Below, piece after piece: positions 26,989 through 36,799 of a stretch of DNA of 64,000 nucleotides. The position numbers and the translations under genes are program-made. The notes below the pieces were generated by a model, which had not been told where the DNA came from, did no database searches, and worked only from the letters and a program-made list of their open reading frames with translations. Location: the NCBI GenBank assembly GCA_902593735.1, contig CACJJL010000001.1, forward strand, positions 1-64,000, given 5' to 3'. Origin of the DNA: an uncultured SAR116 cluster alpha proteobacterium. GTDB lineage: Bacteria; Pseudomonadota; Alphaproteobacteria; Puniceispirillales; Marisalimonadaceae. Numbering within the stretch: position 1 is the first letter of the stretch; every line of letters begins with the position of its first letter.

Positions 26989-27969
26989 ATGAAAATCTTA
27001 ATTACTGGTGTTGCAGGTTTTATAGGTTTTCATTTGTCTAGATATTTACTAAAAAAAAAATTTGATGTTTTTGGGATTGATAATTTAAATGACTATTATG
27101 ATATCGATTTGAAAAGTTGTCGCTTAAAGATACTAAAGGATGAAAAATTAAGATTTAAGAAAATTGATATATCAAACAAGGCTCATGTAGATAAAATTTT
27201 TCTAAAAGAAAATCCAAGTCATGTTATTCATCTTGCTGCTCAGGCTGGGGTTAGATTTTCTATAGATAATCCATTTAATTATATAAACTCAAATATTGTT
27301 GGTTTTCAGAATATTATTGAAAATTGCAGAAAATATAATATAAATCACTTCATATATGCATCATCATCATCAGTCTATGGTCTTAACAAAAAAATTCCAT
27401 TTTCAGAAAATCATATTACTGACAGTCCAGCAAATCTTTATGGGGCTACCAAGAAATCGAATGAGCTAGTAGCTTTTTCATATTCAAACCTTTACTCTCT
27501 TCCCACAACTGGTTTAAGATTTTTTACAGTATATGGCCCTTGGGGTAGACCAGATATGGCATATTTTAAATTTACAAAAAACATAATTGAACAAAACCCA
27601 ATCGAGGTTTATGGCTACGGAAATATGTACCGAGATTTTACATATATTGACGATGTTGTTTACGTTATTGGAAAGTTAATTAACATTTTACCAAAAAATA
27701 ATGGTGATAATAAAAATAGATCAATACCCGCAGAAATATATAATATTGGAAATAATAAACCAGAACATTTAGAAAATTTTATAAAAATAATAGAAGATAC
27801 AACAAAACTAAAAGCAATTAAAAATTATTTACCTATGCAAATGGGTGATATTATTAAAACTTTTGCAAATATAAATAAAATTTACAAAAAAATTGATTAT
27901 ATACCTAAAATAAACATAAGCACAGGTCTACCTATGTTTATTGATTGGTATAAAAGCTTTTATAAATAA
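26989..27969 (+). CDS. NAD-dependent epimerase, UDP-glucuronate 4-epimerase-like
   Basis: A 326-residue extended short-chain dehydrogenase. The NAD motif is ITGVAGFIGFHLSRYLL, followed by GIDNLNDYYDIDLK, which is characteristic of UDP-glucuronate/galacturonate 4-epimerases. The catalytic Ser/Tyr/Lys are in ASSSSVYGLN and ANLYGATKKSNEL. FFTVYGPWGRPDMAYFKFTK also matches that subfamily. It would supply UDP-galacturonate for surface glycan. Two bases separate it from the PgpA-like frame, so the genes are probably co-transcribed. Confidence 0.88.
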   Translation: MKILITGVAGFIGFHLSRYLLKKKFDVFGIDNLNDYYDIDLKSCRLKILKDEKLRFKKIDISNKAHVDKIFLKENPSHVIHLAAQAGVRFSIDNPFNYINSNIVGFQNIIENCRKYNINHFIYASSSSVYGLNKKIPFSENHITDSPANLYGATKKSNELVAFSYSNLYSLPTTGLRFFTVYGPWGRPDMAYFKFTKNIIEQNPIEVYGYGNMYRDFTYIDDVVYVIGKLINILPKNNGDNKNRSIPAEIYNIGNNKPEHLENFIKIIEDTTKLKAIKNYLPMQMGDIIKTFANINKIYKKIDYIPKINISTGLPMFIDWYKSFYK

Positions 27970-27971
27970 CA

Positions 27972-28532
27972 TTGCATTTTTCAAAAATTATAAAAGTAAT
28001 AGATAAAAAATTTAAAAATGAAAATTATTTAAAGATGTTTTTTTTTAGAAATATATATAATAATCAAAATTTTCTATCTATTCACGTTTTAATTTGCACC
28101 TGGTTTGGTTCTGGTTTATTAAGCCCCATGTCTGGAACATGGGGAACTTTGGCTGCCTTACCTATAGCTTATATTGTTACCATGTACGGCAATATAACTA
28201 TTTTAATTTTTTTAATACTAATTTTTTATGTTGTAGGAATTCTTTCTATTAATAAATATTTTTTAAATTACAAAATTATCGACCGCTCTGAGATCGTCAT
28301 TGATGAAGTTGTTGGAGTTTGGATTGCTACTTTGAATTGTAACAATATAACTTTTAAGTGGATATTAGCATTTGTAATTTTTAGAATTTTAGATATAGCC
28401 AAGCCATGGCCTGCAAACTTTTTTGATAAAAAAACAACAAGCCCTCATAGTATAATGTTAGATGACATAATTGCAGGAATATATGCGCTAATTTTTTCCG
28501 AGACTATTTGGATATTATATAATTCAATTTGA
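27972..28532 (+). CDS. pgpA: Phosphatidylglycerophosphatase A
   Basis: A membrane enzyme of up to 186 residues that dephosphorylates phosphatidylglycerol phosphate in phospholipid synthesis. Family motifs are WFGSGLLSPMSGTWGTLAALP, EIVIDEVVGVWIA (metal-binding acidic cluster) and ILDIAKPWPANFFD, ending LDDIIAGIYA. The start is uncertain. The TTG at 27972 follows the epimerase stop by 2 bases and gives a charged leader; the ATG at 28035 begins nearer to the conserved core. Neither has a strong ribosome site. Confidence 0.88.
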   Translation: MHFSKIIKVIDKKFKNENYLKMFFFRNIYNNQNFLSIHVLICTWFGSGLLSPMSGTWGTLAALPIAYIVTMYGNITILIFLILIFYVVGILSINKYFLNYKIIDRSEIVIDEVVGVWIATLNCNNITFKWILAFVIFRILDIAKPWPANFFDKKTTSPHSIMLDDIIAGIYALIFSETIWILYNSI

Positions 28533-28624
28533 ATTAAAAAAACTTTACATGCTTATTATTGATGATTGGTCAATTAAAATGTTTATGATAATTAAATGTA
28601 AACAAGTATTTTTAGGATATTTTT

Positions 28625-29905
28625 ATGTTAACATTTTTATCATCTGATTATTTTGATATCAATAAAAGTTTTCTGGAGGCAGTCAAAAAAATTCGAAAGC
28701 TTTCAAACTTTGATAAAATAATTACAATTTTTTGGTTATTAGGACCTCTAATTTTTTTAATAGAACGTGATCCAGCTGATCTTTGGTTAACCTTAATAGC
28801 TATTTTATTTTTGATAAATTGCTATAAAAATAAAGACTGGTTATGGGTAAAACAAACATGGTTTAAGTTGTCAATTCTTTTATGGTTAATAAGTTTATTG
28901 TCCAGTTTAATTAGTCCGACTCCAATTTTTTCATTTTGGCAAGGTTTTATCTGGATAAGATTTCCATTGTACGCAGCTGCAGCTCAAGCTTGGCTAGGTA
29001 AAGACAGAGATATAAGAATATTTATGTTCTTGATAATGCTTTTAGGAACTATAATTATGTGTTTTATTTTAACAATTGAATTTTTACATGCAAATTTTTT
29101 TTGGGAAGAACCACATCCAAAATTAAGGCTTGAATGGCCATACGGAGATAAAATACCCGGTTCATATTTATCGAAAGCGATGCTTCAAGTTTTTTGTGTT
29201 TTAATTGCATTATCTCTTTATGTGAAAAACAAATCAGCCATTTGGTTAGGCGTATTAGCTATTTATTCTTTAGTAATTGCTTTTTTAACTGGTGAAAGAA
29301 TAAATTTTATTGCTAGGACATGTGCAGGTGTTTTAAGTGCAATGATATGGAAACCTATTAAGTCAAGGTTGTTAATAATTTTAATTTTGTTTATGTCCAT
29401 TATTGGAACAATATTATACGTTAAACCAATATTATTAAATAGATATTCAACAGACTTTGTTGATAAAATTAACTTCTCTTCAGGTAATTGGGGAGCTTGG
29501 AGGGCTGGAATACAACAAGGATTAGAGACACCATTTTTAGGTATTGGGCCAAGTGGTACAAGATATTCTTGCAAAGAATTATCACAAAAAGAACACTGGT
29601 TACCTGGGAAAAATTACTGCGGTAATCATCCTCATAATTTTTATGTTCAATTATTTGCTGAAACAGGTTTGCTTGGATTAATTATTGGTTTCTTTTTATT
29701 TTTAAATATCATATGGACTTGTTTTAAAGAAAAAATTAATAATACCAAGTGTCCTTTAGTTGCTACAAGCTTTATAATACCTCTAGCAGCTTTTTTCCCT
29801 TTACAACAATTCGGAAGTTTTTTTGGGCAGTGGGGTAATTTATTTATATGGTTTGGTATAGGGTTTGCACTTAGTCAGGTTCAAAAATGGAGAAATGGTA
29901 AGTAA
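28625..29905 (+). CDS. O-antigen ligase/polymerase family membrane protein (WaaL/Wzy_C-like)
   Basis: A 426-residue protein with about ten membrane helices. The conserved Wzy_C segment GIGPSGTRYSCKE is followed by GNHPHNFYVQLFAETGLLGL. The HPHN-x-Y and ETG elements mark the WaaL ligase and Wzy polymerase group. It would act at the periplasmic face, either joining undecaprenyl-linked glycan to lipid A core or polymerising repeats. A separate Wzy-like protein is encoded at 53,984-55,444, so a ligase role is somewhat more likely here. AGGA precedes the ATG at good spacing. Confidence 0.85.
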   Translation: MLTFLSSDYFDINKSFLEAVKKIRKLSNFDKIITIFWLLGPLIFLIERDPADLWLTLIAILFLINCYKNKDWLWVKQTWFKLSILLWLISLLSSLISPTPIFSFWQGFIWIRFPLYAAAAQAWLGKDRDIRIFMFLIMLLGTIIMCFILTIEFLHANFFWEEPHPKLRLEWPYGDKIPGSYLSKAMLQVFCVLIALSLYVKNKSAIWLGVLAIYSLVIAFLTGERINFIARTCAGVLSAMIWKPIKSRLLIILILFMSIIGTILYVKPILLNRYSTDFVDKINFSSGNWGAWRAGIQQGLETPFLGIGPSGTRYSCKELSQKEHWLPGKNYCGNHPHNFYVQLFAETGLLGLIIGFFLFLNIIWTCFKEKINNTKCPLVATSFIIPLAAFFPLQQFGSFFGQWGNLFIWFGIGFALSQVQKWRNGK

Positions 29906-29962
29906 CAGAAAGCCAATAATAATTTAAAATAGGTTATTACTCATTTAAAATAACATTTATTA

Positions 29963-30832
29963 TTAAACATTATTAACAATTTCTGAGAAATCATTTTTTC
30001 CTTTACCGATTTCACTCATTTTTTTGTATTTTTCAAGAGCTTGTTCCAAAAAAGAAAGAAATTCTGATCCATTTTTTGAGGCATCTACTGCTAGTGACAA
30101 GTCCTTTTTCATCAAATCTGTAGAAAATCCTGCAGTAAAATTTTTGTCTGCAGGGCTAACTGGCCCTATTCCAGAAACTGGAAAGTAATTGTTAATAGCC
30201 CAACAGGAAGCGCTTGAAGTAGATGTTACTTCGTATAATTTCTTCAGATCTAAGTTTAATTTTTTTGCCAAACTTATAGCCTCACCAACTCCAATCATTG
30301 AAATAGCCAATATCAGATTATTGCAAATTTTCACAGCTTGCCCAGAACCATCCTCTCCGCAGTAAATTGCCTTATTACCCATTAGATTGAAAATAGGCAA
30401 AACTAAATTATAAGTTGCTTTATCCCCACCAACCATAAAAGTTAATGTCGCAGACTTTGCGCCTGAAACACCACCAGACACAGGGGCATCTAAGGAGAGT
30501 AGATTTAGTTTTTTTGCTGAATTGTGTATATGCTTTGTTGTTTCAATATCTATGGTAGAGCAATCTACTATTATACTTTCTTCAGAAGCATAATTTATAT
30601 TTCCAGAAATAACTTTATTGACAGCTTCTCCGTCTGGTAGCATTGTGATAATTACTTCACAATTTTTAAAAATTTCTTCAATATTATTAGTGGTTTTTAT
30701 ATTTTTAGCATTTAGACTCTGATAAATGTCTTTATTAATATCATAGCCTATTATATCACTACTAGAATTATTAAGGTTTTGGATCATTTCAAACCCCATA
30801 TTTCCTAAACCAATAAAACCAATTTTTTTCAT
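29963..30832 (-). CDS. mmsB: 3-hydroxyisobutyrate dehydrogenase-family enzyme (MmsB/GarR-like)
   Basis: A 289-residue beta-hydroxyacid dehydrogenase. The N-terminal NAD motif is IGFIGLGNMGFEMIQNL. The substrate motif is DAPVSGGVSGAKSATLTFMV, and the catalytic Lys is in GQAVKICNNLILA. The C-terminal helices include LMKKDLSLAVDASK. The features fit 3-hydroxyisobutyrate dehydrogenase of valine degradation, though tartronate-semialdehyde reductase is a close alternative. A very good ribosome site (GGGAGGA) precedes the ATG. It lies as an isolated metabolic gene between polysaccharide genes. Confidence 0.85.
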   Translation of the reverse strand: MKKIGFIGLGNMGFEMIQNLNNSSSDIIGYDINKDIYQSLNAKNIKTTNNIEEIFKNCEVIITMLPDGEAVNKVISGNINYASEESIIVDCSTIDIETTKHIHNSAKKLNLLSLDAPVSGGVSGAKSATLTFMVGGDKATYNLVLPIFNLMGNKAIYCGEDGSGQAVKICNNLILAISMIGVGEAISLAKKLNLDLKKLYEVTSTSSASCWAINNYFPVSGIGPVSPADKNFTAGFSTDLMKKDLSLAVDASKNGSEFLSFLEQALEKYKKMSEIGKGKNDFSEIVNNV

Positions 30833-30893
30833 TTTTATTCCTCCCTTATTTATAAATTAATTATAATTTATATTTTAATGAAATATTCAATCA

Positions 30894-32045
30894 TTACAGG
30901 TGTATCCAGTCAGGCTTGTTTTTTTTTGATAATAACCATTCATAACTAAAAATCATTTTTTTAGCCACTTGATCCCAGCTATAATTTCTTTTCATCCAAA
31001 ATCGACCATTTTTACCTTTATTAAATAAATCAGTTTTTGACATTGAAAAAACTTCTAATAATGTACTTTCTATACTTTTAGAATTGTTAGGTATGTGCCA
31101 TCCACAATCCATTTTAACAACCTGAGACCAAGGTGTATCTGCACCGCATATTACAGGTGTGTTGTTTGAAAGTGCCTCAGCTGCAACCATACCAAAATTT
31201 TCATTATATGATGGCATTATTAATATGTCTGCAGTTTGGATAAATTTAATTTTTTCTTTTCCATAAACAGGCCCAATATACTTAATTTTTGTCGATTTGC
31301 TTGTAGAAATAATTTTTTTAATTTTTTTTTCATATTTTACTTCACCTTGACCAGCAATCTCGAAAACCCAATCTGGGAAATTGCCAGCCACAGAAGACCA
31401 AGCCTTAATAGTATTTTCAATACCTTTTTTAGGATGAATTCTTCCTAAGAAAATTAATTTAAATCTTTTACTGTGTTTCTTATATTGTATTTTTGGTATG
31501 TCAATTCCATTTGGAATTATGGTTACAGGTTGGGTAAGTCCAAAATCCCTAACATCTTTAAGTTCTTCAGAGCTGGTAACATGTATCAAGTCTACGTTTT
31601 TTAAAATATTTCTTTGAAATAAAAAATAGAAAATAAATTTTTTAATTTTTGAATATTTTAAAGATTCTTTGCTCATCGTTCCTCTTGGTGAGAGAACAGA
31701 TTTTTTACCTTGTTTATAAGCTAATCTTATTGGTATGACATTTGGAAACATCCATAAACCATTTGTATGAATGATATCGTAATTTTTAATATTAATTTTA
31801 AACCATTTATTTTCTTCATTAGACCAACCTATTCTACTAAAAAAAAGGTTAGGTTTATGTTGTATAACTTTCAAAGGCCAATTTACTGATTTTTTTTTAA
31901 TATATAATGTTTTAAGAACAATTTTGTGATGAAGTTTTTTTATAGCAACACTTAAGCTAGGAACAGAATATGATGGTCCGCTAATTTCGTTATAGATATA
32001 CGGTACAATTTGACATATTCTTAATTTAGTCATATTACAGCACAT
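30894..32045 (-). CDS. Glycosyltransferase family 4 protein
   Basis: A 383-residue GT-B glycosyltransferase. The N-terminal domain opens RICQIVPYIYNEISGPSYSV, an acceptor-side pattern seen in exopolysaccharide GT4 enzymes. The C-terminal domain has LIFLGRIHPKKGIENTIKAW and the signature PSYNENFGMVAAEALSNN. Two ATGs four codons apart (32045 and 32033) could serve as start; neither has an obvious ribosome site. It is divergent from gmd, with about 70 bases between for promoters. Donor and acceptor are unknown. Confidence 0.88.
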   Translation of the reverse strand: MCCNMTKLRICQIVPYIYNEISGPSYSVPSLSVAIKKLHHKIVLKTLYIKKKSVNWPLKVIQHKPNLFFSRIGWSNEENKWFKINIKNYDIIHTNGLWMFPNVIPIRLAYKQGKKSVLSPRGTMSKESLKYSKIKKFIFYFLFQRNILKNVDLIHVTSSEELKDVRDFGLTQPVTIIPNGIDIPKIQYKKHSKRFKLIFLGRIHPKKGIENTIKAWSSVAGNFPDWVFEIAGQGEVKYEKKIKKIISTSKSTKIKYIGPVYGKEKIKFIQTADILIMPSYNENFGMVAAEALSNNTPVICGADTPWSQVVKMDCGWHIPNNSKSIESTLLEVFSMSKTDLFNKGKNGRFWMKRNYSWDQVAKKMIFSYEWLLSKKNKPDWIHL

Positions 32046-32113
32046 GAAAATTAACTACAAAATATCATATAACAATATTTTTCTATAAAGTTACAACAAT
32101 AATAAGGAATTTC

Positions 32114-33130
32114 ATGAAAAAAGCTCTAATTACAGGTGTAACTGGCCAAGATGGTGCATATCTAGCTAATTTTCTGCTTGAAAAAGGGTACAAAGTATTT
32201 GGTACAAGACGGCGAAGTTCTAGTTCTAATACATGGAGACTTGATTATCTTGGGGTTCTTAATAATCCTAATTTTGATCTAGTGGTCTCTGATGTTACAG
32301 ATTTGGGAGACAATATTAGATTATTAGAACGATGCCTACCAGACGAAGTTTATAATTTGGCAGCTCAAAGTTTTGTTGGAACCTCTTTTTTTCAACCAAA
32401 ACTAACAGCTGGAATTACTGGGCTAGGTGCTTTAACAATTCTTGAAGCAATAAGAATTGTAAATAAAAAAATTAAATTTTATCAAGCCTCATCTTCAGAA
32501 ATGTTTGGAAAAGTTCAAGAAACACCTCAAAGCGAAAAAACATATTTTTATCCTAGAAGTCCATATGCTGTAGCTAAACTTTTTGCACATTGGAGTACTA
32601 TTAACTATAGAGAAAGTTTTGACATGTTTACAGCTTGCGGTATTTTATTTAACCATGAATCCCCTTTGCGAGGTGAAGAATTCGTTACAAAAAAAATAAC
32701 TAAAGGTTTAACTAATATTAAAAAAGGAAAACAGAAAGTTCTATATCTTGGTAATTTGTACGCAAAAAGGGATTGGGGACATGCAAGAGATTATGTTAAA
32801 GCTATGTGGTTGATGTTACAAAGTAATAAACCAGATGATTATGTTATTTCAACAGGTAGAACAGAAACAATAAAAACATTTGTAAACTTGTCTTGCCAAA
32901 ATTTAGGTTTTAAAACCAAATGGCAAGGTAGAGGTTTAGATGAACAATGTATAAATACTGAAAATGGAAATATACTAGTTAAAATAAAAGAAGAGTTTTT
33001 TAGACCAAACGAAGTGGATTTGTTAATAGGTGACTCATCAAAAGCTAAACTAAAGCTTGATTGGCAAATCACTAGTACACTTGAGGAGCTATGCCAGGAA
33101 ATGGTTGATTTTGATTTTGAGTATAAATAG
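32114..33130 (+). CDS. gmd: GDP-mannose 4,6-dehydratase
   Basis: A 338-residue short-chain dehydrogenase-type enzyme that converts GDP-mannose to GDP-4-keto-6-deoxymannose. NADP motif: ITGVTGQDGAYLANFLL, then GTRRRSSSSNTWRLDYL. Catalytic residues are in QASSSEMFGKVQETPQSE and YPRSPYAVAKLFAHW. The block GILFNHESPLRGEEFVTKKI is diagnostic for Gmd. AAGGA precedes the ATG. The next gene, 6 bases after its stop, encodes the matching reductase, so the pair should produce GDP-rhamnose or a related GDP-deoxyhexose for the surface glycan. Confidence 0.95.
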   Translation: MKKALITGVTGQDGAYLANFLLEKGYKVFGTRRRSSSSNTWRLDYLGVLNNPNFDLVVSDVTDLGDNIRLLERCLPDEVYNLAAQSFVGTSFFQPKLTAGITGLGALTILEAIRIVNKKIKFYQASSSEMFGKVQETPQSEKTYFYPRSPYAVAKLFAHWSTINYRESFDMFTACGILFNHESPLRGEEFVTKKITKGLTNIKKGKQKVLYLGNLYAKRDWGHARDYVKAMWLMLQSNKPDDYVISTGRTETIKTFVNLSCQNLGFKTKWQGRGLDEQCINTENGNILVKIKEEFFRPNEVDLLIGDSSKAKLKLDWQITSTLEELCQEMVDFDFEYK

Positions 33131-33136
33131 TTTATC

Positions 33137-34000
33137 ATGATGAATTATAAAGTTTTAGTAACTGGCTCTGACGGTTTTACTGGTAAGATATTAGTTAAAA
33201 AACTTAAAAAAAAAAATTTTAAAGTTATTACTCTAAATTGTGATATTACTAAAAAAAATGACTTAGAAAAGTTCATTAAAAATGTTGAATTAGATTTTGT
33301 TATTCATCTTGCAGCAATCTCAAATGTTGCTTTCCTAGACCACGATAAAATTAATAATGTTAACATAAACGGAACCAGAAATCTTCTATCAATATTAAAT
33401 AATAAGGATAATCCGCCAAAATTAGTTGTTATACCAAGTAGTGCGTATGTTTACGGTATTCCAAAAAATTATATTTTAAATGAAAATTCTAAAATAGATC
33501 CTTCCAATATTTATGGAAAAAGCAAGCTTGCGGTCGAGAATTTATGTAAGATTTACAGAAATTTTCAAATTTTAGTTACAAGACCATTTAATTATACTGG
33601 TGTTGGCCAAAGCGAAACATTTTTAATTCCCAAAATAGTCAATCACTTTAAGCTGAGAAAAAAAGAAATTGAGTTGGGAAATACAAATATTATAAGAGAG
33701 TTTAATGATGTAAGAGATGTTTGTGAAATTTATATCAAATTAATTGAATGTATAAGATCTTCTGACACGGTCAATATTTGTTCTAATAAAGGTTATTCCA
33801 TTAAAGAAATTATGCAACTTTGTAAGAAATTGACTGGCCATGAAATAGTAATTAAAGTCAATGAAAATCTTAAGAGAAAAAATGACACACCTATTATAAT
33901 TGGTGACGCAACTAAAATGTTGTCTTTAATTAGCAAACATGAGTTTAGAAATTTAGAAAACACTCTTAAATGGATGTTGTTTGATAATAAGAATATTTAA
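33137..34000 (+). CDS. GDP-4-keto-6-deoxy-mannose reductase-like (Rmd family)
   Basis: A 287-residue NAD(P)-dependent short-chain dehydrogenase. The nucleotide motif is VTGSDGFTGKILVKKL. The catalytic residues lie in IPSSAYVYGIPKN and SNIYGKSKLAVENL. RPFNYTGVGQSETFLIPKIV closely follows the Rmd family, which reduces the Gmd product to GDP-D-rhamnose. Tight linkage to gmd supports this. Another 4-keto reductase or epimerase activity giving a different GDP-deoxyhexose cannot be excluded. Two adjacent ATG codons could be the start. Confidence 0.85.
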   Translation: MMNYKVLVTGSDGFTGKILVKKLKKKNFKVITLNCDITKKNDLEKFIKNVELDFVIHLAAISNVAFLDHDKINNVNINGTRNLLSILNNKDNPPKLVVIPSSAYVYGIPKNYILNENSKIDPSNIYGKSKLAVENLCKIYRNFQILVTRPFNYTGVGQSETFLIPKIVNHFKLRKKEIELGNTNIIREFNDVRDVCEIYIKLIECIRSSDTVNICSNKGYSIKEIMQLCKKLTGHEIVIKVNENLKRKNDTPIIIGDATKMLSLISKHEFRNLENTLKWMLFDNKNI

Positions 34001-34019
34001 TTTAGATTAAGAATTATTA

Positions 34020-35750
34020 ATGAGTATATTAAAAAAATTATTTAATATTTTAGATGCAAAAAATAAAGTCCAAATATATATATTAGTATTTCTTTCGTTA
34101 ATTGGAATGATATTAGAAACTATCGGCATAGGAATGGTTATGCCCTTACTAATAATGCTTACACAAAGTGATTCCGTTCCACTAGAAATAAAATATGTTC
34201 TTCAAGTTTTTGGCATTAATTTAAATTCTACACAAAATATTATGATTATGCTTATTTTTATGGTTTTTTACTTTTTTGTGAAATTTTTATTTTTACTATA
34301 TTTATCTTTCAAACAAAACTCGTTTGTTTACAAACTACAGTCACAAATATCTACATTGTTATTTAAGGGTTATCTTATGTCCCCTTACGCCTTTCATTTA
34401 CAGCATAATTCAAGCGAACTTATCAGAAATGTTATTGGAGAAGTAAATCAATTTACAGGAGCAATTCTTGCACTTTTAGTGTTTGTCACTGAGTTTTTTG
34501 TTTTAATAGGTATAATAATTTTATTACTTTTTATTGAGCCATTTGGAGCTATTATCACGCTACTAGTTTTGGGGACAAGTGCTCTTCTTTTTGATAAAAT
34601 AAGTAAAAATTACGTAAAAAGCTGGGGTTTTTTTAGGCAAGAAAATGAGGGCATTAGATTAAAAAACCTTAATCAAGGGTTAAATGCATATAAAGAAATT
34701 AAAATTTCTGGAACTGAAAAGCTATTTATAAAAAAATTTGAAACTAACTCTTTGAAAGTAGCTGACATGGAAATTAGATCAAATGTTTTGTCATCTACAC
34801 CAAGACTTGGTTTAGAGTTTTTAGCAGTAATTGGTGTCTTTACATTAATTTGTATCTTATTAAATCAAGGTAACTCTTTTAAAGAAATAGTTCCTACTAT
34901 TGGTATATTTGGAGTAGCCGCATTCAGAATCATGCCTTCTATAAATAGGTTAATAAATACTGGTCAGGTAGTAAGATACCATCTTTCAGTCATAATAATG
35001 TTAGAAAAAGATATACTTTCCTTTAAAAAAATTAGGGAGAGAAGTAACAAAGAGTTTATTAAAATTAATAGTATTGAAGTTGAAGATGTAAGCTTTAGGT
35101 ATCCTGGAAATAAAGATTTCACATTGAAAAACTTAAATCTTAAAATAAAAAACAAAGAATTTATCGGAATAATTGGTGCTAGTGGTGTTGGTAAAAGTAC
35201 ATTTATTAGTATTCTTTTAGGACTTTTAAAACCTAATAAAGGATATATAAAGAATAATAAAAAAAATATTCATGATAATATTGATAATTGGCAAGACGCA
35301 ATAGGATATGTACCTCAGGATGTTTATCTAATAGATGATACCATTAAAAATAATATTGCATTTGGATTAAAATCTAATGAGATTGATAAAGACAAATTAA
35401 AAGAGGCTATTGAATTTTCGTCTTTGAAGCATTTTTTAAATCAACTTCCAAAAGGCATAAATACTATTGTAGGAGAAAAGGGTGTTTTGATATCAGGAGG
35501 TCAAAAACAAAGGATTGGTATTGCTAGATCTATTTATAACAAACCTCAGTTGCTGATCTTAGATGAAGCAACTAGTGCTTTAGATACTAAAACAGAAAAA
35601 TTGATAATAAATAATATTAAAAAATTGCCATTTAAGCCAATTATTCTGATGATTACTCACAGAGAAAACTCATTAAATTTGTGTGATAGAATATATGAAT
35701 TTTCTAATAATATTTTAAAAAAATATAAAAAAGGAAAAAAAGTTGACTAA
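34020..35750 (+). CDS. ABC transporter fused permease/ATPase (PglK/MsbA-like glycan flippase)
   Basis: A 576-residue half-transporter. An N-terminal six-helix membrane domain occupies about residues 15-310. The ATPase domain has Walker A IGASGVGKSTFI, signature LISGGQKQRIGIARS, Walker B QLLILDEATSALDT and the switch His in MITHRENSL. It lies between GDP-sugar and dTDP-sugar genes, a position typical for PglK-like flippases of lipid-linked oligosaccharides. It would form a homodimer moving undecaprenyl-glycan across the inner membrane. Its stop overlaps the rfbB start region by 8 bases, indicating one operon. Confidence 0.87.
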   Translation: MSILKKLFNILDAKNKVQIYILVFLSLIGMILETIGIGMVMPLLIMLTQSDSVPLEIKYVLQVFGINLNSTQNIMIMLIFMVFYFFVKFLFLLYLSFKQNSFVYKLQSQISTLLFKGYLMSPYAFHLQHNSSELIRNVIGEVNQFTGAILALLVFVTEFFVLIGIIILLLFIEPFGAIITLLVLGTSALLFDKISKNYVKSWGFFRQENEGIRLKNLNQGLNAYKEIKISGTEKLFIKKFETNSLKVADMEIRSNVLSSTPRLGLEFLAVIGVFTLICILLNQGNSFKEIVPTIGIFGVAAFRIMPSINRLINTGQVVRYHLSVIIMLEKDILSFKKIRERSNKEFIKINSIEVEDVSFRYPGNKDFTLKNLNLKIKNKEFIGIIGASGVGKSTFISILLGLLKPNKGYIKNNKKNIHDNIDNWQDAIGYVPQDVYLIDDTIKNNIAFGLKSNEIDKDKLKEAIEFSSLKHFLNQLPKGINTIVGEKGVLISGGQKQRIGIARSIYNKPQLLILDEATSALDTKTEKLIINNIKKLPFKPIILMITHRENSLNLCDRIYEFSNNILKKYKKGKKVD

Positions 35751-36783
35751 TTATCTTATTACAGGTGGAGCAGGTTTTATTGGTTCAGCATTAATCAGAT
35801 ATCTAAGTGGTTTTCAAGATGTAAATATTGTTAATATAGATAAACTAACATATGCAGGTAATTTAGAAGCTTTGAAAAGTGTGGAATATAAAGAAAACTA
35901 TAAGTTTTTAAAATTTGATATATGCAATCAATCAAAAATGGAAGATGTTTTTGAAACTTTTAAGCCTGATATTGTTTATCATTTAGCTGCTGAAACCCAT
36001 GTAGATAGGTCAATAAATAATCCGACAAATTTTTTAAATACTAACGTATTTGGAACAGCTAGTTTGTTATCTGCCGCTTTATCATATTGGAACAAGCTTA
36101 GTGGTTCAAAAAAAGATAGATTTAGATTTATTTCAGTTTCAACAGATGAAGTTTATGGAAGTATTGAAGAAAATAATTTTTTTGATGAAAAAAGTCCTTA
36201 CATGCCAAATTCGCCATATGCAGCTTCAAAAGCATCCTCTGATCATTTGATCAGAGCATGGAATAAAACTTATGAATTGCCAACAATAATAACTAATTGC
36301 TCAAATAACTATGGTTCTTTTCAATATCCAGAAAAGCTTATTCCTTTGATAATTATAAATGCTATTAATTATATAAAGTTGCCTGTATATGGTGATGGAA
36401 AGCAGATTAGGGATTGGTTGCATGTTAGTGACCATGTGGACGCATTAATAAAAATTTCTAAAAAAGGTGTTGTAGGAGATAAGTATAACATAGGTGGCAA
36501 TGTACAAATTGCTAATTTAGAAGTTGTACACAAAATTTGTGATATACTCGACAATTCATCCTTAGAAAAAACTAATATTAAATCATTTAAAGATTTAATA
36601 GCTTTTGTTGATGATAGACCAGGTCATGATCGAAGATATGCAATTAATTTCAACAAGATTAAAAATGACATTGGATGGTCACCTAGTATATTATTCGATC
36701 AAGGTTTATTTGATACTGTTAACTGGTATATTGATAATAAAAGTTGGTGGCATAGAAAATTTCAAAATACTAAATATTTTTAA
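35743..36783 (+). CDS. rfbB: dTDP-glucose 4,6-dehydratase
   Basis: A 346-residue extended short-chain dehydrogenase forming dTDP-4-keto-6-deoxyglucose. NAD motif: ITGGAGFIGSALIRYL. Catalytic Thr-Asp-Glu are in SVSTDEVYGS, and Tyr/Lys in SPYAASKASSDHL. NCSNNYGSFQYPEKLIPL and FVDDRPGHDRRYAI are hallmarks of RfbB/RmlB. The TTG start at 35743 is supported because the nucleotide-binding strand begins at residue 4 and AAGGAAAAAAAG lies just before. It overlaps the exporter gene by 8 bases. Confidence 0.96.
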   Translation: MTNYLITGGAGFIGSALIRYLSGFQDVNIVNIDKLTYAGNLEALKSVEYKENYKFLKFDICNQSKMEDVFETFKPDIVYHLAAETHVDRSINNPTNFLNTNVFGTASLLSAALSYWNKLSGSKKDRFRFISVSTDEVYGSIEENNFFDEKSPYMPNSPYAASKASSDHLIRAWNKTYELPTIITNCSNNYGSFQYPEKLIPLIIINAINYIKLPVYGDGKQIRDWLHVSDHVDALIKISKKGVVGDKYNIGGNVQIANLEVVHKICDILDNSSLEKTNIKSFKDLIAFVDDRPGHDRRYAINFNKIKNDIGWSPSILFDQGLFDTVNWYIDNKSWWHRKFQNTKYF

Positions 36784-36799
36784 AGAGTAGGCTTGTAAA